A DNA stretch of 64,000 nucleotides, from assembly GCA_037179515.1 (NCBI GenBank), contig JAXCGZ010007584.1:20001-84000 (forward strand), written 5' to 3'. Both the position numbers and the translations under genes were made by a program. Position 1 is the stretch's first letter, and the number at the start of each line of letters is the position of its first letter. This document shows positions 1-13,330 of this stretch, one piece after another. The notes below the pieces were generated by a model. That model made no database searches, was not told the origin of the DNA, and saw only the letters and a list, made by a program, of their open reading frames with translations. Source of the stretch: Halocaridina rubra. Its lineage: Eukaryota > Arthropoda > Malacostraca > Decapoda > Atyidae.

Positions 1-224
1 ATGAAATTATATCCGCGCCTACTGGCTACCCACGAGAAGGCGTCGATTTTTTATTTTTTTTTTATTTGTGTGATGACTGGCAAGGTTAGGATGATAGAAA
101 CTAATCATTATTTACTTAGGGAAAAAAGTTCACATAAATATGTTTTTTTCTGTCTTTTTCCTTTGTGTGGCATTACCTCATCTCTGCCTTGCCCTTAACC
201 TTTTTCTTTTCCTTTGTCTTGGTA

Positions 225-297
225 TTTTCTCGTGCCCGGGCCTTTATTGATGAGGGCAGTTTCTGCCTGTCCTGGTGTCACACTCATATAAAATAAA
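225..297 (+). repeat. Dispersed short repeat, family D (copy 1)
   Basis: Matches three other places in the window (near 15150, 30505 and 34645) that share a GTGCCCGGGCC-like start, GATGAGGGC, then CCTGGTGTCAC and an A-rich end. The strand follows the A-rich tail. It resembles the 3' part of a retroposed element. The boundaries are approximate and the family is not recognised. Confidence 0.55.
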
Positions 298-400
298 GTA
301 TCATTGACTATAACAATGGAACCGACCAGGGGACGGGGAGTTACTAGCATAAGGCTTTTTCCCGTGAGCACAATTAGGTAATTACTCGTCCGGTTGAAAA
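298..400 (+). mobile_element. Non-LTR retrotransposon 3' tail
   Basis: Similar to the untranslated tail after the reverse transcriptase stop at 47660: TATAAAATGGAA-like start, CAGGGGACGGG, then CACAATTAGGTAAT near its end. This is a severely 5'-truncated copy of the same LINE family, with no coding sequence left. Confidence 0.6.
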
Positions 401-703
401 TGGAATAATGATCTCTGTTGAATATACTTGAACGATTTTAAGAGTTTTTTAGGCCTATAATTATCTCACGCTTATAGCATTATAATCATCCGACTTTTCG
501 TCTTCATATGGGATCGCTGTTTTTCACCAGCCTCTTGAAAATTAATATTGGTTTTTGGTCTCTTACGGCCGATTACACTTCCTGATACCAACTTCTCCAT
601 TTATCGCCGTGAATCCCTTGTTTTTCTTAAATATTTCCCAAAATAATAAGTATTGGCTTATTCACTCATTAAATAGCGATTGTGTCATGCAAAATTTCTC
701 ATG

Positions 704-735
<32 letters not shown>

Positions 736-1260
736 CATCATCATCATCTTAGCATAAAAATACACCATTTCAGCGAGGTATTGTATGTGAAATAACACTT
801 ATTCTTAGAAACTTAAGAACGATTTCAGTTTTTCATATCCTCTGTCCTGGGTGTAGTGTTTGTAAGAACGGCTTTGGTAGCTGTCTGTCAACGATAACTC
901 ATATCTATATATTGGTGGTATCGTTCCTGTTTTGAGGTACGATTGTATCGTATCGATACCAATGTTCATTATGATCTTTCTTTTCACACATATCACTCAC
1001 ATTTAATCATTTGTGTGCACCGTTTGGCGTGTTTCAATAGGGATGGACGAAGGACATGTAGGAGCTGGGGGATTAAGGCTTGATGCCGTTCGAATACCAC
1101 ATAGCGTGTTCGAAACTGCGTTAATCGCTTCTCGACTCGCCCACTCTTATAATTTAAGTGCCGTGGTCCCAATGGCATCTTATCAATTACAGCAGAAAAA
1201 TTAGTTTTTAAATGCGCGATGAAGTACGCTGTGGTATTACGTTTAAATCCTGCGGTAAGG
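401..1260. other. Non-coding stretch with a (TTA)n/(TCA)n microsatellite
   Basis: No credible exon was seen. A trinucleotide run at about 707-750 (ATT repeats passing into ATC repeats) is the only structured element. Short open frames here lack family resemblance and splice context. Confidence 0.5.
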
Positions 1261-1261
1261 T

Positions 1262-1468
1262 TTCCGTATATGTTTGTTTGTTCCTGTTTTACGTCACGGA
1301 TTCCCTTTTCTACCAAGGGCTAGGACGGTTGCCTTCTTGCGAAGGACTTTTTTGGCAGATGTAATCCTTACCCTGAGTGCATGCCCTTGCTAACCTCAGA
1401 CCGTGACGGGGCGCGAACCCTCGACTTGACGCCTCAGATTCGCGGACACTACCGCATATTACATGACC
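1262..1468 (-). mobile_element. tRNA-derived SINE, family A (copy 1)
   Basis: Reverse-strand copy of the SINE seen intact at 56518-56722. Read on the minus strand it has the B-box-like GGTTCGCGCCC, then CACGGTCTGAGGTTAGCAAG, the CCTTGGTAGAAAAGGG stretch and a CAAACAAACATA tail. The A-box side is diverged. This is a reverse-transcribed insertion, not a working tRNA gene. Confidence 0.8.
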
Positions 1469-1469
1469 T

Positions 1470-3849
1470 TAAACAAATTCTAACCTATTGAAGATATTTT
1501 AAATCGAGTTAAGTTTTTTCTCCCGGCATTCAGTTGGCACTTTGGATTGATTGAAACTTTTTCCGTATTCGGAAGGGCATTGTAAATGGACGGAGATTAT
1601 ATTTTGAAATTGTAATGGTCATTTTTCATCAGTCAAGATGAAACTTTTCCAGGCTTTGAAAAGGTATTTTCAACTGCAATAATTCCCTCGGACTGTGAAG
1701 AGGCAATTTAAAATGGATACTTTTTTCCTCCGGTCTTTAAAGGGCATTTTAAATCTATTAATACTTTTTTCCGATTTTTGGAAGGGCGCATTACACCAGA
1801 TGTAACTATTCGACCTTTCAAGAGATTTTAAATCAAATTTTTCAGTCTTTGGTTGGGCAATTTTAAGGGCATTTTAAATAAAATGCAAGTTGATTCCAGG
1901 ATTATATAGATTGAGACCTATGCTACTTGTAAAATGCATTTTATTTTCAAATTAAAACTTTTCCCGCCTTAGAAATAAATAAGCATTTAAAACTGACAAA
2001 ATATTTATTCCGACAAATGAAAAATGAGGGAAAGGGTTATATATGTTTTCCCTTGTGTGTATTTGTACAAAAAAATCTACATTTCTAATATTAAATCTAA
2101 ATAAAACGATTAGCACTTTGGCTTGTAATTAGTAATGTAATATTTATGGGCACCGGGAGGCGCAGTTCTCCTGGTTAAATCCACTTAGTTTGGCAAAGGC
2201 ATCACAGCTTGAACAAATATACTAGACAGCCGTTATCATTTACATAAGAATACTAACTACAATTCTATATTTATGCCGGCCTTATTTTACTTACTAATGA
2301 GCTGTTTAAAGCTGAATTGTACTATAGTTCGCCCTTGGTTTCGTCTCTCAACTAACATCTCACTGAATATTTATAATGAACTTTTAGAGCATGCATTCTA
2401 GTTCAAGAACCTCCCCCCCTAGTCAGTTTGCTCCCTGTCTAAATTTTCAGAGCCATGATATAATTTTAAATGTGTTCATTTGGCTGCAAGTGGTGGTAGA
2501 TGTAACTCATTTTCTCTTTCCACATAAATGATTGTACATGTAAAGAATAAAGCTAAAATAATGAGAGAGAGAGAGAGAGAGAAGAATATTCTGCAAGTCA
2601 TAATGAAAACTAGTTCAAAATGACAATAAAGGCATTTTCTCTCATTGTCAGTGACTTTAGCTATTTTTTACTATATTCTGTCATGAAGCAATGAAAGTAA
2701 AACCTGTAGTCAGGTTAATGATAGATTGTTGGTAGATTTATAAATTCCATGTCTTGTCAAGAAATGTTTTCTCTTTCTATGTAGTTTTACCAGTCTGCGT
2801 ATGCTGTCGCCTTCATGTTTTAGGTAAAAGCAAAAGGATAAATAGATAGATACATCATACAAAGGGATGTGAGAAATTTGACTTATGAAGCTACCCGTTT
2901 AAATTTTGAGTTGTATATGTAGGATATTCTCAGATTTGGGGAGCATGACTTTTAGGTTTGTATTCCCTCTTTTTCATAAGGTTCAGTTTTAAGGAGAGCT
3001 TGGACTGGCAAATAGGTCCCCTCCCTGAGTTTTTCTCTCCACGAAACTAGAAACAGTAAAGTGCCGATGGGCAAGGTATAATCGCATTTTTATTACTATT
3101 GTGGCTACTTTGCTGGCCTCAGCAGGATATGTCATAATGTTTTAAAGGAATATAAATTCCATTATTATAATAGCTCTAGCCATTTCTTATATCATGTATT
3201 AACCGTATATCTATACACATGAGCCATTTCTCCCCTTATAAGGGGAATGGTTGAGTCAATGCAAAATACTCTGACTCTTTGGGAAGAGAAAATACAGAGG
3301 AGGGGATTCCCAGTACCCTTGCTCCACCCCATTTAGTAGACTTATGACACAGAGGAAGTATTCTAGCCCCCTTCTTCTTAACTAAAAGTTAAAATTCACT
3401 AATTCAGTATTTTCTTAGAAACCTGTAAAGTACAAGGGTTTGACAAAAATACAGTTATCAGTATCTAAAATTTTTCAAACTTACACAAACAATTGATCAC
3501 AGCTTGGCAAGTGATTATGATTTTGACATCTAAATGCTTAATGCTGAGCAAAAGCATACATTGTACTGCACTGTAAAACATTTTTTTTTTTTTCTAAAAT
3601 CTCAGAGGATGATAATTACGACCAAGCAGAAATACTGTTGAGATACTGCTATGCTCCATTATTCCATACCCACTTAAGCACAGCAGTCAGAATATGGCTT
3701 AAGTGCATAACTTCATTATTTTTTCCTATCTACTGTATGTACAATCTCTTTTATTAAGTACATGATAGACATTGGTAATAGCCGTATTAGCAGTTACTTC
3801 ATAAGTGTTCATATCACTGTTCTAATTCTGATTCCCTTTTCCTCTGCAG
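1470..3849. other. Non-coding stretch, probably intron or upstream region of the next gene
   Basis: AT-rich with no exon that I can support. It holds a reverse-strand repeat-C copy (about 3205-3335) with the perfect palindrome CCCCTTATAAGGGG at 3232-3245, a short (GA)n at about 2564-2582, and a polypyrimidine tract leading into the splice acceptor at 3848-3849. Degenerate phrases such as 'gaagggcattttaaat' recur between about 1560 and 1880, suggesting an old ~60-90 bp tandem repeat. Confidence 0.45.
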
Positions 3850-6800
3850 GAGGTGGAAGACCACGTAGAAGGGCGTGGTGACCTCCGAGCTTTGACAGAG
3901 GCCCGCGAGGGAAAGGGTTGGGAATTGGCACGACCCGAGAAGCGTGTCGTCCACGAATCAGCAAGAAAGTGGGGTACAGTTAATACTGAAGACGTCAGAG
4001 AAACCAGTCGAATACAGGTGTGTATAGCAATAAATCAAGTATTTATAAGATTCGTCTTAAAATTTTTTACAAAATGGAATGATTCCTGAATTGTAGCCGC
4101 CATGGCCGGTGGAATCACGTGCAAATTTGATTCGCCAGGTCATCAGTACAAAACCTGTCTCTGTCGTAGGTTAGAATGGGCATTCGCTAAGGGTAATGGT
4201 CGCACATTGCCAATCCAAAGTCCTTCAAAAATGAGGCACCATCATAGCCCATCCTAGAAATGGGAGTCCATTACATAAAAGCATATCAGACCGATTCCTG
4301 AATTTATATGAATAAGAACATACATCTCAGCATTCAGTATGAGCACTGTTGTGGGTAGGTTGAGGATAGTATGAATATATATCAGATTAAAAGATTTTTC
4401 TTTTTTATTAGGATGGCCACGTTGTAACAGAGACAGAACGAACCACCCAACACGAAGAATACGATAACGAGTCTCTTCCTGACTCGGGATCATCCTTAAG
4501 TGACGGATCAGTCCACGAAGAAGCCAGAGAAACTCAGCACAACATTGTACACACCAAAGACGAAGATTTAGTGGAGTACTACGCTGTTCCTCGCGGAGGT
4601 ACTCTGGCCCAAGGAGTTAAAGTAAGCAATTATGGACAAATATAAAATGTGTAATGACATTATGTATCAGCAAAGTTTGAGATTATTTACAATATTTTAG
4701 TTTAATAAAGAAGAAAGTAGATATTTTTGCATTTCAAATATCACCTGAAGCTTTTAACAGGACTTATATATATTCCAGCTTGGGGAAGGAATGCATGTTG
4801 TGAGTGAAGATTTCCATGAGGATAGGGAGGGGGAGGAGCTTGATTCCCTGAGTGAACGACTTCGGCGAGCTCGACGTCTGGGAGCTCTTAAACCTAAGTC
4901 TAGAGAAACTCCTGAGCGTACAGATGCCCTTACTCGCCGACCTTTAGATTATCACGAAGAGGAGGAAACTCGTAAATCTGAGACAAATCGTTGGTTGGAA
5001 AATCATTTTGGGAGTGAGTCTGGTCACTCTGGAAGTTCTCATCACGAAGAAGAAAGCCCTATTCACACTGCTGGTGGCAACATAATCACTATTACCATGA
5101 GCCCTCGTCCGGCTACCCCAGAAGATCAACCAGACGCAGCTCCATCAGGCATGCGTCGCTGGAGCAATTCACCTTTGACTCCACAAAATTCTGACGAAAT
5201 GAAAGCACCTCCTCCACCGCCTCCACCAAAACCAGCAGCAAGCTGGACACCTGCAGCCCATTCCTCATCACATCAACCTGTGCCCCCAAGTGATGAAATT
5301 ACAGATTCAATGATTGCTGCAGCACGGGCCAGGCTTCGTTCTACCGGGCGTATACTTGATGACTCTGAACAAAGCACACCTCCTGTTAGTCCTCCTGCAA
5401 CAAATGGAAACAGATTTACTAGTCTACCAGATAGGATCCAAGGGTTGTCAAAATCTGGAGGGAACTACTCATCCCCTCCAATGTCCCCTTCAGGAATAAA
5501 CAATTACACCCATGATGATCCAGTTTATTCAAGCAAATTCAGATCAGGAAGTCCATGTGGTTATAAACCTTCAAGACTTTTCTCAACACCACTCAAAAAC
5601 TCTCGACCCACATCACATTCGCCACCCGAGAGCCCACCACCACCATTACCATCTACACCACCTCCACCACAGAACAGTCAAGTTGGTCGATCCCAGTCAT
5701 TTAATGTTCAGACAAAGTCATGGGTTAGCAACATCTCTAGGACTCCATCAGCTCGACCCTTGGAATCACGAATGAAAGAGTTCCGCAGTGAGGAACAACT
5801 AGATACTGTTGGTCATAGAAGTAAAAGGCTATGGCCACCGCCTCCCAGAGAGCCATCTCCAGAACCTTACAGAGAAACCACACCACCTCCTCCTCCCCGT
5901 CATCGCAGTGGATACTCATTTAGTACAAACAACACTCACTATAACACTGCGCCAACAAGATCCTCAAAGCTTAAAAAGAGCGAGATTTCTACTCAGACTA
6001 TTGCAAGAGATTCTTCTACACAGACTGGTCCTTCTCCAGTACCGCCTCCAAGGACAAAGAGAAAAAATAAGCCAAAAACTTATTATTTTGGAGAAGAATC
6101 ATCTTCAGCATCTTCCAATCGAGCATCAAGAAGCCCTCTTGTTTCTACTTCTACCACTACCCAGTCATACTCAAGAATAACAAAGGATGACAAAACATCA
6201 CCAAAAATTGAAAGAAGATTCCGTACCACAAAGACCATTACTCCTGTTGTGGTAGCTACCCCATCTAATATGAATAACAGTTCAGTTCAGAGTTCAAGCA
6301 TGAAGAACAAATCCTGGCATTACCGCAGTATGGATGAGATTAATGCTGATACCACACCTCGAGCTTCTTGGACAAATACAGTTGATCCTCGTCGTCAGCC
6401 AAGAAATTATAACCAATCCAAAGAGCCAGAAATAAAAACACTTCCCAAAAAATTAGTAAATGGATCAGCATCACCCAGTAAAACATATATATTTGGGAAT
6501 GAGAGCAGTTCTGATAGAAGTCGCAGGGGCTCTGGATCCTCTTCTCATATTAGACGATCACATGGAGGTTCTATGGTTAATGTTTCTCTTGCTGGTATGT
6601 CCAATCCAAAGAGTTCATCATATAATGAACCAGAGGAACCAAGAGTACCAACAAGAGGAATAAAAACAGTTTCTAGAAGTCAGAGTCTTAACGTTAAACC
6701 CATCACTCTTTCAAGCGTGGGCACCTCATCAAACAATGTATCCGCATTGTCTTCAAATTTGTCAAACCAACAGCGTACATCCTCTATGTATAGGTCATCC

Positions 6801-7742
6801 CCTTATCTAAATTTGAGAAGTCCAAACCTCATTGCAACTATTGCTCGCTCTAACTCGACTAGAAGAACAGATGATGACTATAATGATAATGAAAATGAGC
6901 TACAAACAGAAAGATATCGTTCTTCCTATTCAGCTCGTAATATGTCTGCTCAGAATAATACTACATCCAACAGAAATAAAAATACATCAGTGACAAATGG
7001 GGATACAAATAATGACGATGAAAAGCGTAACAGATTTATGAAAGGTCTTCTCACAACTGCTCCAGAACTTTTCCATTTTATTCATGGAGAAGAGGAAATG
7101 AAGGAGGCCAATAACAACAACTCAAACAGAAGCCGCCACTCTCCCAATCCACCAGAATCTCCACCACAGCTCATCAGACCTCCAGAATCACCAATAAATT
7201 CACCAACTTCACCACCAAATTCTTCAGCTCCACGCATTTTTACATTTGGACGTGGAGAAACTGGCTCTTTGAAGAGAACATCTTCACTGTCACAAGACAA
7301 CAATAGATTTAGCAGTCTCAGTAGACAGCGTGAGAGCATTACTAGTAGTTACCTAGAAAATAACAATAACCATCGCGACAGCATTACATCAAATACAAAT
7401 GCTACAAATCAACGAAACAGCTTGAGTTCACAATACCACAGAAATGCAGCACTGAACAACAGCAATGGCACAAACTCCCTCAATAGACCGAGATTCAACT
7501 TGAAAACTTCGGGTAGTTCTTTGCTTTACTCTCCCTCTTTCCGCAAAAGTTCTGAATCGAGCACCTTGTCTCCACCTTGGCAGCGACGTGGTTCTGATTC
7601 CAATGAATCTCCCTCACATAAATGGAGAGACCAAGATGATGATAACCTTGCTATGGGCGGAAAAACTGGAGGAAACGTAACATCAAAGCTTGCTAGAGAT
7701 GGTGCTGTTCTTATACCTATCAAAGACTGGAACAGCCGTTAA
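3850..7742 (+). CDS. 3' exons of an unrecognised Pro/Ser/Asn-rich protein (partial)
   Basis: Three exons join in phase 0: 3850-4017, 4412-4621 and 4779-7742, with stop TAA at 7740-7742. All have AG acceptors, and the two internal donors are GT. Together they give about 1,113 residues; upstream exons are not identified, so the N-terminus is missing. The first two exons are acidic and charged. The 988-codon last exon is low complexity: proline clusters with PPPPPPPKP near its start, repeated SPP motifs, two related TYYFGEESSS/TYIFGNESSS motifs, and long Ser/Asn/Arg stretches. A less degenerate block, NRFMKGLLTTAPELFHFIHG, sits about three quarters through. There is no transmembrane segment or enzymatic motif. 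Proline clusters suggest SH3/WW/EVH1 ligand sites and a cytoskeletal or scaffold role, but that is inference. I do not recognise the family. Confidence 0.8.
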
Positions 7743-8887
<1,145 letters not shown>

Positions 8888-8970
8888 GAATTCTACAATT
8901 TATGCTATAGCTATGTAATTCCATAGCAATGTCATGCACGTTTAACTTAAAAGTTTACCTCTGAAATGCT

Positions 8971-9143
8971 GGGCCCGCCGTGCAGTGGTTAGAGCACTCA
9001 GTTCAGGAAGTGAAAAACCCATGTTTGAACCCACCATGGGGCTTCAGGAAGGGCATTCAGCCGTAATTCCTCCACTCTGATATGTCTGTGACCACCCCCA
9101 TTTGAATGGGGATTAATAGTGACACATGAAAAGGCAAACAACA
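8971..9143 (+). mobile_element. tRNA-like SINE, family B, full copy with target-site duplication
   Basis: Flanked by the 11-bp direct repeat TCTGAAATGCT at 8960-8970 and 9144-9154, so the limits are firm. It starts with an A-box-like GTGCAGTGGTTAG and has the B-box-like TGTTTGAACCC at 9022-9032. The body follows: GGGGCTTCAGGAAGGGCATC-like, CCCCCATTTGAATGGGG and AATAGTGACACAT. It is the best reference copy for the most abundant repeat in this window (about 17 copies or fragments). Confidence 0.85.
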
Positions 9144-9179
9144 TCTGAAATGCTGCTGCAATTGCAGCGCAATTAAGCA

Positions 9180-10325
9180 TCTGAAAAATTGACCGACATA
9201 AGTGAAAAATTTATTATATTTAAATGTTTTTGAAAATTAGTTTCATAATTTTTTTTTTTATTTAGTGGATTCACATTCTTTGATTTTTTCCTAGTCATTC
9301 ACCTGTTTGCTTGGATAATTATTTTTTATAACACCTTACTTGGGTTCTGATAATTTTTAGTTGTAATTTCCCAATTTACCTGCAGGTTTGCAATGACTAA
9401 CTGCATAAAATTAATTACATAAAAGAAACCTCACAGTAATTAGCTGTACTGGTAGCAATATTAACTACTAATGCCATCACGAATGGCACGGTAAATTACC
9501 ATTAAATTTTTACATACGCAGAAGTATGCAATAGGACTTGATTTCCAAAGTATGGTCCTACAGACATCGGCCAGAGAGGTTAGCTGACTTATTCATGCCA
9601 ACGTAATGTAACCCAGCATACTTACATAACAGAACCATACATGAAAGTATTAAAGCTCATAAAAATATTACCTCAAATACTTTCAAAAATATTCTTTTGG
9701 TGTTTGCCTTTTGTTTAATAGTGACATGAAATATCGTGGAAATAACGCCATATAATATGTTAACTTGCACTTTGTTCGTATAAAAAGGGTTACAGCATTT
9801 AGGTTGCCGTTGGTCAGATATTGACAATATGCTAGAGACAGAAAATTCCCAATTTTTACTCTTATTTCATTTTTTACTAAATAAATATGTCACAGACTTT
9901 ATATTATGATATAAAGCTCTTTGCTTTTTGTTTCATAAAATATCATTATGTAATCCAAAATAAAGTCATTATATTACAGACATTTTTATTTTCCTAAAAG
10001 AGTTCATTAAATTAGGAATTCATCTGGCACAAACAAGGTGAGAGATAGTGTATGGTAAAGCTCACTGTTCAAGCAAATTGGGAATTCGAGAAACTGGTTA
10101 AATTTATTACTGGTCAACTCTTTTGTTGATTAACTAACTGGAATCTCATTTGCCAAATTTAATTCCTTGACCTGGAAATTAACGCTGATATACAGTGATA
10201 AGAAATATCTTTCGCTGCAGGTGCCCAAGTAAAATTTCGCCCTCAGAAGATTGCTCATTACCACGTAAAAATCTGTCCCTTCTCCTAACGAATTCTAATT
10301 TCATTTCATCCCTTTCTATCATCGT
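9180..10325. other. Non-coding AT-rich stretch
   Basis: No gene, clear repeat family or regulatory site was recognised here. Confidence 0.4.
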
Positions 10326-10329
10326 AAAT

Positions 10330-10905
10330 ATAGTGTTTTACGTCAAGACTCGGATATAAAGTGTTTTTTCACTATAAATTGCAAATAATTAATCATTTAA
10401 CAAGCTTTATGCTATAAATTGCAAATTATTAATAAGTAATTTTGCCCTGTTGGTATTGCAAATGTTTCTTGTTGACCATAATTTAATGAATACTGTACAT
10501 ACTGTATTTATCTTGCTGATTCTTCATTTATTGGGACTTAAGTGTTTTGAGTTATAAGCAGTAAATACTTCATAAGGTGGTTTTGCCCTTTTGGTACTGC
10601 AAATATATTTGCTAACCAAAATTGAATGAATACATATTTATTTCGTAGATTCTTCCTGTATCGTAAATAAAGTGTTTTACTATATAAATTGCAAATAATA
10701 AGTGATTCTGCCCTATTGGCCTTGCAAACGTTTATGGTTACCCACACTTTAAGGAATACATACTGCATATGTCTCGCCTATTCTTCATTTATTGTGAATA
10801 AATTGTTTTATGCTAGTTCCCGCAAAAATTAATGATTTTGTATGCCCTTACGGTGGCGTAAATATTTCTGGTTAGCTGTGACTAACCAATATATTTCCAT
10901 CCAGT
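10330..10905. repeat. Degenerate ~130-140 bp tandem repeat, about four units
   Basis: Successive units share the order: TATAAATTGCAAAT, then TTTTGCCCT..TTGGTA.TGCAAA, ACCA.A.TT.AATGAATAC, ATTCTTC.TTTATTG, and (A)AAGTGTTTTA. Unit starts are near 10408, 10550 and 10681, with partial units before and after. Units have diverged by substitutions and small indels, so this is an old minisatellite. No coding potential. Confidence 0.7.
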
Positions 10906-11069
10906 AGAGTAATATTGGAAACTCATTATTTGTCAGCTCGTGCCTTCAGTTTTCCCATTATTAATGATGTGTCGTTTCTGTTTCTGCAATTGCAGTATCC
11001 TCTATTCTACTCTGCCTGTGTGACAAAGGTGATCGTCGAGTTGAGACCAAAGCTTGGCATCCGTCTGTG

Positions 11070-11130
11070 GTGCCAGGAATCGAAATCGTGCTAATTCCCT
11101 CCGGGAATCGGAATCGTGCTAACCCCCTCC
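11070..11130. repeat. Short direct repeat, AATCGGAATCGTGCTAA
   Basis: Two adjacent ~28-bp units, GGAATCGAAATCGTGCTAAT then GGAATCGGAATCGTGCTAAC, each followed by CCCTCC. A small local duplication with no evident role. Confidence 0.6.
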
Positions 11131-11317
11131 TGGATTCAAGGCAGCATTCCATAAATTTAATTTTTTTAATTAGTTCCAGTTTTCCAAAAAAAAATTCGAT
11201 TTTTTTTAATGTGTTATTGCATTTCCAAAATTAAAAGAAAGTTGAATTCTAAGTTTGAATTCAGTACCTTGAGTCCCTTTAGTAAAACAGAAATTTAACA
11301 ACAACCTATCCACAATC

Positions 11318-11650
11318 AGTCACACAACCTGGCCAAAGTTTCCTCCAGGCGGAGTTCAACGTGCGATATGAGACCTCCTTCCATGCTTTGTCAATGAGGC
11401 CAATGCAGTGGAGGATATTAAAGTGGTCTTTTCAGAAATCACGAAGGGTCAAATCCGTGTCATTGGTGACCTGGAAACACCTGGGAAATAGATCCTTCAT
11501 ATACAAATTCTTAAAATTGGAAATTACCCGCTGGTCCATGGGCTGGAGGATGGGAGTGGTGTTGGGAGGCAGAAATTTGACTTTTACGAAGTTGTACTGT
11601 ATAGCGAGACTCTTCCACACCTGGAGGATGGGCAGGAGTCTTGTAAATGA
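11318..11650 (-). pseudogene. Tigger/pogo-type transposase C-terminal remnant
   Basis: On the minus strand a 62-codon frame contains VKFLPPNTTPILQPMDQ, the hallmark of the DDE domain of Tigger/pogo (CENP-B-related) transposases. It is followed, after an in-frame stop, by a LIDKAWKEVSY..LNSAWRKLWP block in the same frame. Upstream coding sequence is frameshifted: a KTPAHPPG segment reads in another frame. Only about 110 residues of a roughly 450-500-residue family protein remain, so it cannot be functional. Confidence 0.8.
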
Positions 11651-11943
11651 AACAGTTTCTCACCATAAAACAATGGCTTTATTCTACAATGAAATCACAT
11701 CACAATAAACATTCTGCAAGTAAAAGAAATAACAATTATCTTAACGTCCACTGTAACATACAAAACATAATAATACAGCATATATAATATACTACATTCT
11801 CCCCGGCCATATAATTTTACCAGTCATATTATTGCGAACGATGAAGTGGATATTGTGCCAAACCGGACTGCTCAGAGGGGTGACCTCTTTGAGATACTTG
11901 GGCCGAGTCCTCCAGAGAAGGCGAAGGTGAAGGTTCTGAACTA

Positions 11944-12800
11944 GATCAATCAAGTTCCTCTCCAATGACTGGCTCAAGTTCAGATATTTGAAGTTTAAGT
12001 TCAGTTGCTTGAACAGAAGGTCCCTTTACTTCAGTAGTTGAGCATGGAGCAAAGTCTCGAAGAAACACAGTTGACTCACGACCATCACTATGTCTAACAT
12101 GTGCATATGTTGGATTTATCAATGGGATCGTCCTTCGAGCGTCTCGCAAAATGACGCAAAAACACTGGTCCTGGATTCAACAACCAAGAAGGAAGGGAAA
12201 CCCCCATAGATGAACGTCGTGGAAATGCAAAAGACCTTTCATAAGGGGTCGAGTTTGTAACTGTTGATAGAAGTGATCTAATACAGTGCAGAGCCTGAGG
12301 CAGCACCACCTCCCAGTGTGATTCAGGGAGATTGCTTTCCAAATAATCCCGCTGTACCTTTCAAACTGTGCATTCCCCTCAGGGAGATAAAGGGTAGTCT
12401 TGCTTGTAGCAACATTATGCAGGAATATATATGCCTACACTTCCCGAGATATGAGCCCTAAGCTTCTGTCAGAGTGAATAAAATTTGGAGCACCACACAG
12501 AAAAAATTGCTCATGCACTGCAACATACAGCTACTTGTTGTTTGCCCGCGACGGCAAAGGCCCTTTAAAATCACCGCTTTTATGTTCTAATGCCTGTTTA
12601 GCTTTAATGGGTTTCCCAAGAGACATAGAAACACACTGTGGTGTCAGTTCAGCACATGCACGACATGCAGAACATACTTCCTTTACTTCTTCTGTCGAGA
12701 ATGGCAAGTTCTTCGATCGCACACAATGAAGAAGGCGAGTAACACCTGGATGGCATAAATCATCATGTAATTTCTTGAGAGATGGTGAAAAACTGGCATT
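11944..12800 (-). pseudogene. Ty3/Gypsy-type integrase remnant
   Basis: The minus strand encodes, in frame-broken pieces, the 3' part of a Ty3/Gypsy pol gene. At about 12800-12640 is an integrase zinc-binding block (LHDDLCHPGVTRLLH ... CSACRAC, His/His/Cys/Cys). At about 12530-12340 lie IHSDR and PEGNAQFERYSGIIW, corresponding to the second Asp and the Glu of the DDE core. Below that is a NLPESHWEVVLPQALH ... STPYER segment and a VNPTYAHVR-like C-terminal tail. Stops and frameshifts separate the blocks and no LTR was recognised, so it is a dead fragment. Confidence 0.8.
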
Positions 12801-12949
12801 GCAGCAGGAACGACTTAATTATCAGCAACAATATTGTAGTATCGTGAACAGTAACGAAAATCATAAAAAAAAATTGGCCACCTCTAAACGCCAGCCTTGG
12901 ATTTTATAATTTTAAATATTTGATTGCTTACGATTGCCCAGCATAAATG

Positions 12950-13330
12950 CAAAAAGTAATAAAAGCTCACACAATGTTTGCCAATATCAGAGGGTTGATG
13001 AAAAAAAGCTTAGTATCCCTATACAAGTCCCTTGTCAAATCACAGTTTGACTGACACTTGATTATGGTGCCCCTATAGGGCAAAGTACACAGATATAATA
13101 GCAGGAGTCCAATGCAGAGACACAAAACAAATACCTGGATTGAAAACCCTTTCACATACAGAGACTTAAATGCCTAAACCCACTACTATTAAGCTATAGA
13201 AGATACAGAGATGAAAAAAAAATGGATAAAACTGAAAGTGAGATATATACAGCATATGATCAAAAGATGGGGATTTGTAGAGACAACAGACAAAAGTAAA
13301 GAAAAAGTAGGAGGGAAAGGTAACATTTAG
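12950..13330 (+). pseudogene. Decayed non-LTR reverse transcriptase C-terminal fragment
   Basis: Conceptual translation with stops gives MKKSLVSLYKSLVKSQFD, then RDL and MKKKWIKLKVRYIQ-like segments. These align by eye with the post-RT region of CR1/jockey-type LINEs, the same region as residues ~350-450 of the frame at 46107-47660. At least three in-frame stops are present. Old and non-functional. Confidence 0.5.

Noticed and set aside
993..1316. 107-codon minus-strand frame near 1 kb
   Set aside because: It overlaps a family-A SINE and has no recognisable protein features.
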